Shown: positions 8,693 through 17,113 of the stretch, in pieces
Position numbering within the stretch: position 1 is the first letter of the stretch
Layout of the letters: every line of letters begins with the position of its first letter
Source: JAEKNW01 sp963678375
GTDB taxonomy: Bacteria > Cloacimonadota > Cloacimonadia > Cloacimonadales > JAFGVF01
Assembly: GCA_963678375.2 (NCBI GenBank)
Contig: OY782831.1
Coordinates: forward strand, 1,240,001-1,304,000
Length of the DNA stretch: 64,000 nucleotides
Direction: 5' to 3'
The notes under the pieces: generated by a model
What the model saw: the letters and a program-made list of their open reading frames with translations, nothing else
Told to the model about the DNA's origin: nothing
The model's database searches: none
Position numbers and translations under genes: made by a program

Positions 8693-9417
8693 TATCATAT
8701 TATAATGGTCAATTTATAGCTGAAGAACAGATAAGACTTTCTGTCTCCTCTCCTGGTTATCAGTATGGATATGGTGTTTTTACTTCTTTTAGGACTCATA
8801 AGGGGAAAGTTAGTTTTTTGGAAAAACACATAGAAAGGCTAAAATTATCATGTCTCAAAATTGGCATGAAATTTCCTAATGTAAATTATGAAAGTGTTAT
8901 TACAGAACTTATTAAACTTAATAATGATAGTGAGTTAAGAATTAAGGTTATTATTCATTTAGAAGAAAATGGAGCGTCTGGATTAGTAGTTCTAGCATCG
9001 AAACTCCAGTTGATGAAGCCTCCTTTAAGGCTTACCATAATATCTAATTCTTATGATGCTAATGATTTTAGAAAGATAAAATCTTTAAATTATTTAGAAA
9101 ATGTTTACTTACATAAACAAGCCCTTAATAAAGGCTATAATGAGGGCTTGCTTGTAAATTCACAAAATATTATCTGCGAATGTTGTTATGCAAATATATT
9201 CTTTGTAAAAGAAGGCAAAATTTATACTCCAAAGGCTAATAATAATATCCTAAATGGTATTACTAGACAAGAGTTTATCAAGCGAAATCCTGTAATAGAA
9301 AGAGATATTTCACTTGATGAGCTTACTTCTTTTGACCAGGTCTTTATTACTAATTCAGTTCAAGGAATAGTTAAGGTTAGGTCTATTGATGATTTAGAGT
9401 ATAATCAAAAAATATGA
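8689..9417 (+). CDS. pabC: 4-amino-4-deoxychorismate lyase (fold-type IV PLP enzyme)
   Basis: 242 residues. The PLP lysine lies in KSLNYLENV, followed by NEGLLVN and the phosphate-cup region CECCYANIFFVKEGKIYTP, close to PabC ECCAANLF blocks. It cleaves aminodeoxychorismate to p-aminobenzoate and pyruvate. Branched-chain aminotransferases share the fold, but the pabA-pabB context decides the call. A GGAGG ribosome site lies in the end of pabB (8680-8684). It ends in two consecutive TGA codons. Confidence 0.9.
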   Translation: MISYYNGQFIAEEQIRLSVSSPGYQYGYGVFTSFRTHKGKVSFLEKHIERLKLSCLKIGMKFPNVNYESVITELIKLNNDSELRIKVIIHLEENGASGLVVLASKLQLMKPPLRLTIISNSYDANDFRKIKSLNYLENVYLHKQALNKGYNEGLLVNSQNIICECCYANIFFVKEGKIYTPKANNNILNGITRQEFIKRNPVIERDISLDELTSFDQVFITNSVQGIVKVRSIDDLEYNQKI

Positions 9418-9523
9418 TGAAAAAGCTAGTTTTGAAGGATATAACCTAATAATTTAATTAACTGTGACTTAAAGCTCTATAAATTTGTATTTACAGCATA
9501 ATTTAATCTATCCCTTTTTTCTA

Positions 9524-9553
9524 TTGACACAAAATCCCTATAAAAAATAGGGT
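9524..9553 (+). promoter_or_regulatory. Promoter upstream of lepA
   Basis: TTGACA (9524-9529) with a weak TAGGGT -10 candidate (9548-9553) at 18-base spacing. The rest of the 9418-9572 spacer shows nothing else. Confidence 0.45.
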
Positions 9554-9572
9554 ACGTTTGAGGTGTAAATAT

Positions 9573-11372
9573 ATGAAACAAACTAATATTAGAAATTTCT
9601 GTATAATTGCTCATATTGACCATGGTAAATCAACTTTGGCTGACCGATTGTTAGAAGCAACAAATACAATAGATAGAAGTAAAATCGTTGACCAAGTCTT
9701 AGATAATATGGATCTTGAGCGCGAAAAGGGGATTACTATAAAATCTCATGCAATTAGAATGAAGCATACTAAAGATAAAGATGAGTATGTCTTCAATTTA
9801 ATTGACACACCAGGACATGTTGACTTTACCTATGAGGTCTCAAGATCATTAGCGTCCTGTGAGGCAGCTTTATTGTTAGTTGATGCTGCTCAAGGTATTG
9901 AGGCTCAGACAATGAGTAATCTCTATTTAGCAATGGATAACAACTTAGAGATTATTCCGGTTATTAATAAAATTGATCTTCCTAAAGCAGATGTAGAAGG
10001 CACAGAACATGACCTGATAGAATTATTAGGTTGTGATCCAGATCACATATTCAAAGTAAGTGCTAAGAATGGTTTAGGGGTTGAAGAATTACTAGATGGT
10101 ATTGTTGATACTATTCCTGCTCCTCAAGGTGATATTGAAGCTCCACCTAAAGCCGTTATATTTGATTCATATTTTGATACTTATCGAGGTGTAGTTGTTT
10201 TAGTAAGAGTTTTTGAAGGAAAGCTACAAAAAGGTGATTCTATTAGATTGATGATGACTGATAAAGTCTATGATATTGAAGAAATAGGTTATCTTGGAAT
10301 GAAATTAGAACCAACAAAAGAGTTAACAACAGGAGAAGTAGGTTATCTTATCTGTAATATCAAGGATATTGCAAATGCTCGTGTAGGTGATACCGTTACG
10401 TCAGAGAAAAATGGATGTAAAGAGGCTATCAAGGGGTATGAAGAGCCAAAGCCTATGGTATATAGTGGTATTTTCCCAATTGATGGTGATGATTATGCAA
10501 ATCTTGTTGAGGCAATGGGAAAATTGAAGCTTAATGATTCTTCTTTGATTTATGAAAAAGAGAGTTCTCTTGCTTTAGGTTATGGTTTTAGATGTGGTTT
10601 TTTAGGAATGCTCCACCTAGAGATTATTAAAGAAAGACTTTTTAGAGAGTATAATGTACCAATTATTGCAACTACTCCAAGTGTTAAATTTATTATTCAC
10701 CTCAAAGATGGTTCTGAGAAAATAGTCTATAATCCAATTGATTTTCCAGACCCAACTGTAATAGATTTTATTGAAGAACCTGTAATGAATGTTGAAATAA
10801 TTCTTCCTTCTGAATATATAGGAAACATTATGCAATTAGCTCAGGATCGTCGTGGTGTCCAAAAAGATATTCAATATATTGATGATAAGAGAGTAGCACT
10901 TCACTATGATTTACCTCTCATTGAGATTATTTTTGATTTCTATGATAAATTGAAAACACTTTCAAGAGGTTATGCTTCTTTTGACTATTCTTTTAAGAAT
11001 TATCAAACATCAGATGTAGCGAAAGTAGATATTCTAATTAATGGTGAAAAAGTAGATGCAATGTCCTTCATTTGTCATGTAGATAAAGCTTATAACTGGG
11101 GTAAAAGTGTTACTGAAAAGCTATCTGAAGTAATACCTCGACACCTCTTCAAAATCGCTCTTCAAGCAACTATCGGTGGTAAAATTATTGCTCGTTCAAC
11201 TATTAATGCCATGAGAAAAGATGTTTTAGCTAAATGCTATGGTGGCGATATTTCCCGTAAGAGAAAACTTCTTGATAAACAGAAGAAAGGTAAGAAGAAG
11301 ATGAAAGAAATTGGTTCAGTAACCGTACCACAAGAAGCATTCTTAGAGGTACTTAAAGCTGATAGAGAATAA
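9573..11372 (+). CDS. lepA: Elongation factor 4 (LepA), ribosomal back-translocase GTPase
   Basis: 599 residues from ATG 9573, exactly the length of E. coli LepA. An AGGTG ribosome site at 9561-9565 supports this start over the in-frame TTG at 9558. G1 is AHIDHGKST, G2 is REKGITI, G3 is DTPGHVD, G4 is NKID, and G5 is SAKNG. The LepA-specific C-terminal domain is present, with the GKKKMKEIGSVTVPQEAF tail. It remodels stalled or mis-translocated ribosomes. Its stop overlaps the reading frame of the next gene, which begins 24-42 bases later. Confidence 0.97.
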   Translation: MKQTNIRNFCIIAHIDHGKSTLADRLLEATNTIDRSKIVDQVLDNMDLEREKGITIKSHAIRMKHTKDKDEYVFNLIDTPGHVDFTYEVSRSLASCEAALLLVDAAQGIEAQTMSNLYLAMDNNLEIIPVINKIDLPKADVEGTEHDLIELLGCDPDHIFKVSAKNGLGVEELLDGIVDTIPAPQGDIEAPPKAVIFDSYFDTYRGVVVLVRVFEGKLQKGDSIRLMMTDKVYDIEEIGYLGMKLEPTKELTTGEVGYLICNIKDIANARVGDTVTSEKNGCKEAIKGYEEPKPMVYSGIFPIDGDDYANLVEAMGKLKLNDSSLIYEKESSLALGYGFRCGFLGMLHLEIIKERLFREYNVPIIATTPSVKFIIHLKDGSEKIVYNPIDFPDPTVIDFIEEPVMNVEIILPSEYIGNIMQLAQDRRGVQKDIQYIDDKRVALHYDLPLIEIIFDFYDKLKTLSRGYASFDYSFKNYQTSDVAKVDILINGEKVDAMSFICHVDKAYNWGKSVTEKLSEVIPRHLFKIALQATIGGKIIARSTINAMRKDVLAKCYGGDISRKRKLLDKQKKGKKKMKEIGSVTVPQEAFLEVLKADRE

Positions 11373-11396
11373 TTCTTACTGAGGCTAGGAGAAGAA

Positions 11397-11942
11397 ATTA
11401 ATAAAAACTGGAAATTGTTTAAAATATTTTTTAAGATAGGAGCCTTCACTATTGGTGGAGGCTATGCAATGTTACACCTTATAGAATATGAATTAGTTGA
11501 AAAAGAGAAGTTACTGGATTATGATACTTTTCATAATGGTTTAGCTTTGTCTCAAACATCTCCAGGTCCTATTGCTGTTAATATAGCTGTCTTTTTAGGC
11601 TATAGATTAGGGGGCTATTTTACTGGAATTTTATGTGCAATAGCTACTATTTTACCTGCTTTTATGATTATTAGCTTCCTAACTGGTTTTATCCTAGAAT
11701 TTGCTGATAATCAAAACATGATGAAATTTTTTCAAGGTATCAGACCAGCTGTTGGGGCTATGATTACCTTCTCCTTGATTAACCTACTTCGTAAAAGCAA
11801 GAAGAATTATTTTACTATTATTACTATGATTACTTCTTTTGGACTTCTGACATTTGCTTCAGTTTCACCCATAACTATTATTATTTCTCTCATTATTATA
11901 AGTATTATTTCTAGGTTAGTAAAGAATCATGCTCTATCTTAA
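11397..11942 (+). CDS. Chromate transporter half-protein (CHR family), first subunit
   Basis: About 181 residues. The CHR motif FFKIGAFTIGGGYAM is near the N-terminus, LSQTSPGPIAVNIA near residue 55, and about five to six membrane segments follow. The start is uncertain. No ATG precedes the conserved motif; a TTG at 11415 has no ribosome site, whereas ATT at 11397 sits 5 bases after AGGAG (11387-11391) and gives an N-terminus like relatives. Short CHR proteins act as pairs, and the partner follows with a 14-base overlap. Export of chromate or another oxyanion is likely; the true substrate is unknown. Confidence 0.8.
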   Translation: MNKNWKLFKIFFKIGAFTIGGGYAMLHLIEYELVEKEKLLDYDTFHNGLALSQTSPGPIAVNIAVFLGYRLGGYFTGILCAIATILPAFMIISFLTGFILEFADNQNMMKFFQGIRPAVGAMITFSLINLLRKSKKNYFTIITMITSFGLLTFASVSPITIIISLIIISIISRLVKNHALS

Positions 11943-12447
11943 ACTGTTTTTAATCTTTTTCAAAATTGGACTATTTGCCTTTGGAGGTGGACTTGCCATG
12001 TTACCTCTCATTCAGGAAGAAGTAGTAGAAAAGAATGAATGGTTAACAGAACAAGAATTTATTGATTTAGTCGCTATTGCCCAATCTACTCCGGGTCCGA
12101 TTGCGGTTAATGGGGCAACTTTTATAGGTCAGAAAACAGGTGGTTTTCTTGGCGGAATGCTAGCAACTGCTGGTGTAGTAGCTCCTTCAATTATAATTAT
12201 GTTTATAATTGCTTCCTTTTTCTTCATTTTCTCTCATAACAAATATGTAAAAGAAGCACTTACCTGGATAAAACCTGGAACTATTGGTTTTATCGCTAGT
12301 GCTGTTTGGTTTATTGGTTATAAAACTCTGGTTGATTGGAGAAGTGGACTTATCTTCATAAGTGTTCTAGCTTTTTCTTTCTACAAGAAACCTAATCCTA
12401 TTGTTGTTACTATTGTAACTGGTATTGTTGGTATTCTGATATTTTAA
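11929..12447 (+). CDS. Chromate transporter half-protein (CHR family), second subunit
   Basis: 172 residues, homologous to the preceding protein. It has FFKIGLFAFGGGLAMLPLIQEEVV, then IAQSTPGPIAVNGATFIG, followed by five hydrophobic segments. The paired GGG and SxTPGPIAVN motifs are the CHR domain hallmark. The 14-base overlap with the first subunit implies coupled translation and a heterodimer, as known for split ChrA (Chr3N/Chr3C) systems. Topology of the two halves is expected to be opposite; this was not tested. Confidence 0.87.
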   Translation: MLYLKLFLIFFKIGLFAFGGGLAMLPLIQEEVVEKNEWLTEQEFIDLVAIAQSTPGPIAVNGATFIGQKTGGFLGGMLATAGVVAPSIIIMFIIASFFFIFSHNKYVKEALTWIKPGTIGFIASAVWFIGYKTLVDWRSGLIFISVLAFSFYKKPNPIVVTIVTGIVGILIF

Positions 12448-12873
12448 CCCAAATAATCACAGACTTGTACGTAGAGATGGTCATTATGTCTATCCAATAA
12501 GTTCTGACTAGACAAAATTATAAGAAGAAAGAAATAAAAATGAAATAGCTTGAGTCTTCGTGTATAAAATAAATTACTCTTATACCGATAATAGGAATAA
12601 TGCTAAGAAATAATTGATGATAAAAATTGTAAGGAGACTAGTTGAGGATAATTCTGTTCACTTTTTTTAATTGTTCAAATAAAATGAACATACGGAAATA
12701 GTGAACAATAAAAATAATAATCTACTAATATTAATAACGATACATAGCTATATATAATAATAATAAGGCTTAAGAACTATAAAGGTAATAAATAATTCTT
12801 GACACTATTTAATAGAAGATTAGTTTGTGTTCATTATGTTAGTTATGTTCATTTTAGATTAGAAGGTATAATC
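12448..12873. other. AT-rich regulatory spacer ahead of the toxin-antitoxin pair
   Basis: No ORF is supported. The right half holds the TGTTCA palindromes, the TTGACA box at 12799-12804 and the two direct TGTTCAT repeats. The left part (12448-12650) shows nothing I can name. Confidence 0.5.
12655..12707. promoter_or_regulatory. Nested palindromic operator upstream of the AbiEi-like gene
   Basis: Outer repeat TGTTCACT (12655-12662) with AGTGAACA (12700-12707), and inner repeat TGTTCA (12672-12677) with TGAACA (12685-12690). Both pairs share the same centre at 12681, and units are spaced 17 bases apart, about 1.6 helical turns. Two more TGTTCAT copies lie at 12828-12834 and 12846-12852, between the -35-like TTGACA (12799-12804) and the start codon. 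This is a likely cooperative binding site for the AbiEi-like regulator. Confidence 0.65.
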
Positions 12874-13893
12874 ATGAATAATTCTGAGAAATTACTAATT
12901 TCATTATGTATTGAAATTGCAAACAAAGCACTAGGAAGTAGATTTAAGATAAAGTTGGTTGATAGTTCTTTGTCAGGCATTAACTTTGTGTATGGACTCA
13001 ATTCTTACTATTTTAATACTAAGGTTATTAAGTATATCTCAAGTAATATGCATGTACTTAGACTAAGCAATGAGCTTAATAATCATAATACTATTATTTT
13101 CAGTAATCAAATTTCGCCGTCTTTACATGAATATATGGTTGAGAATAGATTAAATTATATTGATTTAGCAGGAAACATGTTTATTGACAGAGATAGTATC
13201 TTGATTAATATTAATGGCAAGAAGGTCATGAATAGTGCCAATCTACAAGATAAAAATAGGCTAGTTTTTTATAGTTCAAGCTTAAAGATTATCTTTCATC
13301 TCTTACATAATAAAGAATTCTGTCAAAACAATTACAGATATATTCGTACAGTTACAAAAGTTTCATTAGGTACAATTACCAAGACAATCAAAAAACTTCA
13401 ATCTTTTGATATATTGAACAATGATAAAGTACTGATTCAACCTAAAAAACTACTCGAGCTTTGGATCGAAAATTATGCTAGGAATATGCGTAGTAAGCTA
13501 ATTATAGGTAAATATTCCTTTACTAAAAAATTTGATAACAACGAGATTATAAATAGACTAGGTGATTTATCTCAGTCATTTATAGGAAATGAAATGTCAG
13601 CAGGAATATTAGACAAGTACTTTCAATCAAAAGTTTTATCTATATATGCTAAAGATAATGTTACAGAGATTATCAAAAGATTATATTTAAAAGCAGATCC
13701 TAATGGAGAAATAGAAATCTTAGAGATGTTTTGGAATATTGACGAAATAAAAAAATCGAATTTTAGACAAGTTAGCAACTATAATAATAAACTCGTTCCA
13801 TTACTCTTGATTTATACAGATTTAATAAACTCAAATAATTCCAGAGCAATTTCTGAGGCGAAGAGACTTGGTGAGAAATATAATATCTTATAA
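12874..13893 (+). CDS. AbiEi-family antitoxin / transcriptional regulator (type IV-like TA system)
   Basis: 339 residues from ATG 12874; an upstream TTG at 12799 is part of the -35 box, so that longer frame is rejected. The central block ISPSLHEYMVENRLNYIDLAGN followed by MFIDRDSILININGKK is the typical AbiEi/Type IV TA signature. A winged-helix segment, VSLGTITKTIKKLQSFDIL, is near residue 170. Low similarity elsewhere prevents a finer name. It overlaps the nucleotidyltransferase gene by 26 bases. By analogy with AbiEi it should repress its own promoter, and the palindromes upstream fit. Confidence 0.72.
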   Translation: MNNSEKLLISLCIEIANKALGSRFKIKLVDSSLSGINFVYGLNSYYFNTKVIKYISSNMHVLRLSNELNNHNTIIFSNQISPSLHEYMVENRLNYIDLAGNMFIDRDSILININGKKVMNSANLQDKNRLVFYSSSLKIIFHLLHNKEFCQNNYRYIRTVTKVSLGTITKTIKKLQSFDILNNDKVLIQPKKLLELWIENYARNMRSKLIIGKYSFTKKFDNNEIINRLGDLSQSFIGNEMSAGILDKYFQSKVLSIYAKDNVTEIIKRLYLKADPNGEIEILEMFWNIDEIKKSNFRQVSNYNNKLVPLLLIYTDLINSNNSRAISEAKRLGEKYNIL

Positions 13894-14716
13894 ATTAGCA
13901 AATGATAATTCTAAAGAAGTTGAACTTATTGAAACGTTAATTGATATTATTTCAAAATACAAGACAAATTTTTTACTTGTAGGGGCTATGGCTAGAGATA
14001 TTGTTCTTAGAGAAGTATATCAATATCCTGGAGCTCAAAGGAAAACAATTGATTATGATCTTGCAGTTATTGTTGAATCTTGGGAACATTATCATAACAT
14101 ACTAACTGCGATAGAAGAGATTGGATTTCAAAGATTACAGAATACTCAGAGATTATATTCTTCTGATTTTATAATTGATGTCATTCCAATTGGTAAAGTA
14201 GTTGTTAATTCCACAATAAGCTGGCCACCTGATTATAGTATAGTTATGAACGTCATGGGTTTTCACGAAGTATATGAATCAGCCTTAATATTTTCACTAG
14301 AAAATGGGAAACACTTTAAAATAGCATCTTTAGCAGGCTTGGTTATTCTTAAACTAATTGCGTGGTCGGAAAGAAGGATTGATACAAATAAAGATGCTGA
14401 AGATCTTTTATTTATTCTGAATAATTATAATGATTTTGATTCATCATATCTGTTCGAGGAAAACAGCGACTTACTTACAAATAAAGATTATGATTATCAG
14501 GTTGCTGGAGCAGTTGTTCTTGCTCGTCATGTGGTCAAAATTCTAATTTCAAATCTTAAGTTACTAGAAAAGCTCATATCTATTTTAGATGCTGATTTAA
14601 AGTCTCTTGAAGAATGCAAACTTCTGAAAAACTCTTTAAATAGAAGCAATGATTTTTCTTTATTAAATTCATTTAATCAAGAACTGAAAAAAACTAAAGA
14701 GCTTTCTCATTTATAA
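13868..14716 (+). CDS. Nucleotidyltransferase, AbiEii-like toxin candidate
   Basis: 282 residues of nucleotidyltransferase (NTase) fold. The helical-turn block FLLVGAMARDIVLRE is near residue 35, the two metal-binding acidic residues are in TIDYDLAV near 65, and the third Asp is in DFIIDVIPIG near 110. The KDAEDLLFILNNY segment near 175 is common in this NTase group. The start is TTG 13868 or GTG 13871; GAGGCG at 13856-13861 can serve either. The gene follows an AbiEi-like partner with overlap, so a toxin role is inferred. A housekeeping function for this NTase family cannot be excluded. Confidence 0.72.
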   Translation: MVRNIISYKLANDNSKEVELIETLIDIISKYKTNFLLVGAMARDIVLREVYQYPGAQRKTIDYDLAVIVESWEHYHNILTAIEEIGFQRLQNTQRLYSSDFIIDVIPIGKVVVNSTISWPPDYSIVMNVMGFHEVYESALIFSLENGKHFKIASLAGLVILKLIAWSERRIDTNKDAEDLLFILNNYNDFDSSYLFEENSDLLTNKDYDYQVAGAVVLARHVVKILISNLKLLEKLISILDADLKSLEECKLLKNSLNRSNDFSLLNSFNQELKKTKELSHL

Positions 14717-14741
14717 CTTATCAAAGAAATTGTCTTTTATC

Positions 14742-14747
14742 TTGACA
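14742..14747 (+). promoter_or_regulatory. -35 element ahead of murA
   Basis: TTGACA followed by CTATTTTAC. No convincing -10 is seen at normal spacing (CAATCT at 14765-14770 is the best). The same TTGACACTATTT string occurs at 12799, before the antitoxin gene. Confidence 0.35.
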
Positions 14748-14801
14748 CTATTTTACTAGCTAAGCAATCTGAAAAAAATAATCATAGGAAATGGTAACAT
14801 A

Positions 14802-16055
14802 ATGAAGAAGTTTTTAATTAGGGGTGGAAATAAATTAACAGGTTCAGTTGAAGTAAGCGGTGCTAAGAATGCAATCTTGCCTATTCTGGCAGCCTGTTTA
14901 CTTACTCGTGGTAAGTGTGTATTAACTAACGTACCTAAACTAGTCGACTTAAAAACAATGGCTCATCTACTCAGAATTATTGGTGCTAGAGTTGATTATC
15001 TACAAGGGAGAATGGAGGTTGATACATCAGATGTCTGTTTCCCAGAAGCACCTTATGAATTAGTCTCTCAAATGCGTGCTTCAATCTATGTTTTAGGACC
15101 TCTCTTAGTTAAATTTAAGAAAGCAAAAGTATCTTTCCCAGGTGGCTGTGCTATTGGTGCTAGACCTATTGACCTACATTTAAAAGCCTTAGAAAAAATG
15201 GGAGCTTCTTTTGAGACCAAGAAAGGTTATCTTTATGCTAGCACTAGTGAACTTAAGGGTGCTGAAATAAATTTTGAAAATGTCTCTGTTGGTGCTACTT
15301 GCCATATTTTAATGACAGCTACCTTAGCTAAAGGTAAAACTCTTATGCGTAACTGTGCTAAAGAACCAGAAATTGATAGTCTAATAGACTTCTTAGTAAA
15401 AATGGGAGCAAAAATACAAGGTAAAGGGACTACTACTCTTGAAATTGAAGGTGTTAAAGAGCTTTTCCCAGTAGGGATGGAGATGATGCCGGATAGGATA
15501 GAGGCGGGTACTTTCTTAATTGCAGGAGCTATAACAAATAGTGAAATCACCATAAATAACTGTAACCCAGGTCATTTAGATGCTCTAATACTTAAGATGC
15601 AACAAGCAGGATTCCAGATTGATTGTGATGATAAAGCTATGAAGATTCACCCAACAAAGAGAATTCTTCCTGTTAATATTGTTACTGATCCTTATCCAGC
15701 ATTCCCAACTGATTTACAGGCTCAATTCTTAGCTCTAATGACACTTGCCCAAGGAACTTCTTACATAGAGGATACTATCTTCCCTGATAGATTTATGCAT
15801 GTACCAGAATTAAATAGATTGCAAGCTAATATTACACAAGAGAAAGGTAAGGCAAGGGTGGAAGGAGTTGAAAGACTTTCTGGTGCTGAAGTTATGGCAA
15901 CAGATTTACGTGCCTCAGCTGCCCTAGTACTTGCTGGTTTAGCAGCTGAGGGAGAAACAATTGTTTCCAGAATATATCATATTGATAGGGGTTATGATAA
16001 TATTGAAGGTAAATTAAGAACAATAGGAGCTAACATTGAAAGGGTTGAAGAATAA
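14802..16055 (+). CDS. murA: UDP-N-acetylglucosamine 1-carboxyvinyltransferase
   Basis: 417 residues, the family's usual length. SGAKNAILPIL carries K22 and N23, which contact the substrate. The catalytic loop PGGCAIGARP holds C116, the residue that fosfomycin alkylates, so the enzyme is predicted fosfomycin-sensitive. The C-terminal active-site Asp is in YPAFPTDLQAQF, and DLRASAALVLAGL follows. It catalyses the first committed step of peptidoglycan synthesis. Its last 20 bases overlap the start of mnmA. Confidence 0.97.
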   Translation: MKKFLIRGGNKLTGSVEVSGAKNAILPILAACLLTRGKCVLTNVPKLVDLKTMAHLLRIIGARVDYLQGRMEVDTSDVCFPEAPYELVSQMRASIYVLGPLLVKFKKAKVSFPGGCAIGARPIDLHLKALEKMGASFETKKGYLYASTSELKGAEINFENVSVGATCHILMTATLAKGKTLMRNCAKEPEIDSLIDFLVKMGAKIQGKGTTTLEIEGVKELFPVGMEMMPDRIEAGTFLIAGAITNSEITINNCNPGHLDALILKMQQAGFQIDCDDKAMKIHPTKRILPVNIVTDPYPAFPTDLQAQFLALMTLAQGTSYIEDTIFPDRFMHVPELNRLQANITQEKGKARVEGVERLSGAEVMATDLRASAALVLAGLAAEGETIVSRIYHIDRGYDNIEGKLRTIGANIERVEE

Positions 16056-17103
16056 AAAGATAGCTGTAGCAATGAGTGGTGGTGTTGATAGCTCTGTTGT
16101 AGCTTGTTTGCTTAAAGAAGAAGGATTTGATATTGCAGGATTCACTATGGTGCAATATGATGACGAAGAATTTGGTTATAATCCCAATGAAGGAGCTTTA
16201 GCTGCAGCTAGGGATGCCCAAAAGATTTGTCAGCAACTTGATATAAAGCATGTTGTGATTAATGTTAAAGATCAGTTCAAAAGAATAGTATTAAATGATT
16301 TTGTTAATCAATATAAGAGGGGTTATACTCCTAATCCATGTACCCTTTGTAATCCTACCATAAAATGGGGTGCTTTTTTTGATAAAATCAAGGAATATGG
16401 CTTCGAATATTTTGCTACTGGCCACTATGTTAACTTGATTCAAGGTCAAGATAGACCTCACGTTTTTAGAGCAGATAATTCTAAGGATCAAACTTATATG
16501 CTTTGGAGAGTAAGAAAAGAGCAGTTTGAAAAAACTATTTTTCCTCTCTATAAGCTTAATAAAGATGAAGTTAGGGAGATTGCCTCTGCTAATAATCTCC
16601 ATGTGGCTGAAAAGAAAGACTCACAAGAGATTTGCTTTATTAAAGACCACTATTTAGACTTTGTTAATAAAATAGTTCCAGTTAAAGCTGGAAAAATTAA
16701 ACTTCTGTCTGGCGAAGTCATTGGACAGCACCATGGTCTAACTGCTTATACTATTGGGCAGAGAAAAGGCCTACAAACTAAATTAAATATTACCCTTTAT
16801 GTTCATTCTATGGATATTAGCAACAATATTCTTTATGTCACAGCTGATAGGGAAGACTTAAAGGTTCTTTCTTTTAGGATTAAGGAAACTCATTTCTTAG
16901 AAACTAACCATAATAAGCTTAAAAAAAGTATGGTGCAAATCAGGTATAATTCAAAAGCAGTACAAGTTAAAGATTTGATTATTGAAGGAAAAGAAGCTGT
17001 TGTAGTCTTAGAAGATGCTGTAGAATCGGTTACTCCTGGCCAATCTGCTGTCTTTTATTCTTCTGATAATGAACTGCTTGGTGGCGGGATAATCAGTAAG
17101 TAG
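16036..17103 (+). CDS. mnmA: tRNA-specific 2-thiouridylase
   Basis: 355 residues from TTG 16036, chosen because AGGAG (16025-16029) lies 6 bases upstream inside murA. The PP-loop SGGVDSS is near residue 14. C102 in NPCTLC and C200 in EICFI are the catalytic pair, matching E. coli C102/C199. ATGHYV and GQRKGL are the tRNA- and ATP-binding blocks. It thiolates U34 of Lys, Glu and Gln tRNAs. Translational coupling to murA is unusual; the two pathways are unrelated. Confidence 0.95.
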   Translation: MKGLKNKKIAVAMSGGVDSSVVACLLKEEGFDIAGFTMVQYDDEEFGYNPNEGALAAARDAQKICQQLDIKHVVINVKDQFKRIVLNDFVNQYKRGYTPNPCTLCNPTIKWGAFFDKIKEYGFEYFATGHYVNLIQGQDRPHVFRADNSKDQTYMLWRVRKEQFEKTIFPLYKLNKDEVREIASANNLHVAEKKDSQEICFIKDHYLDFVNKIVPVKAGKIKLLSGEVIGQHHGLTAYTIGQRKGLQTKLNITLYVHSMDISNNILYVTADREDLKVLSFRIKETHFLETNHNKLKKSMVQIRYNSKAVQVKDLIIEGKEAVVVLEDAVESVTPGQSAVFYSSDNELLGGGIISK

Positions 17104-17113
17104 TATTAATTTA

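Noticed and set aside
15121..15180. Fosfomycin-resistant Cys-to-Asp MurA
   Set aside because: The active-site loop keeps Cys (GGCAIGARP).
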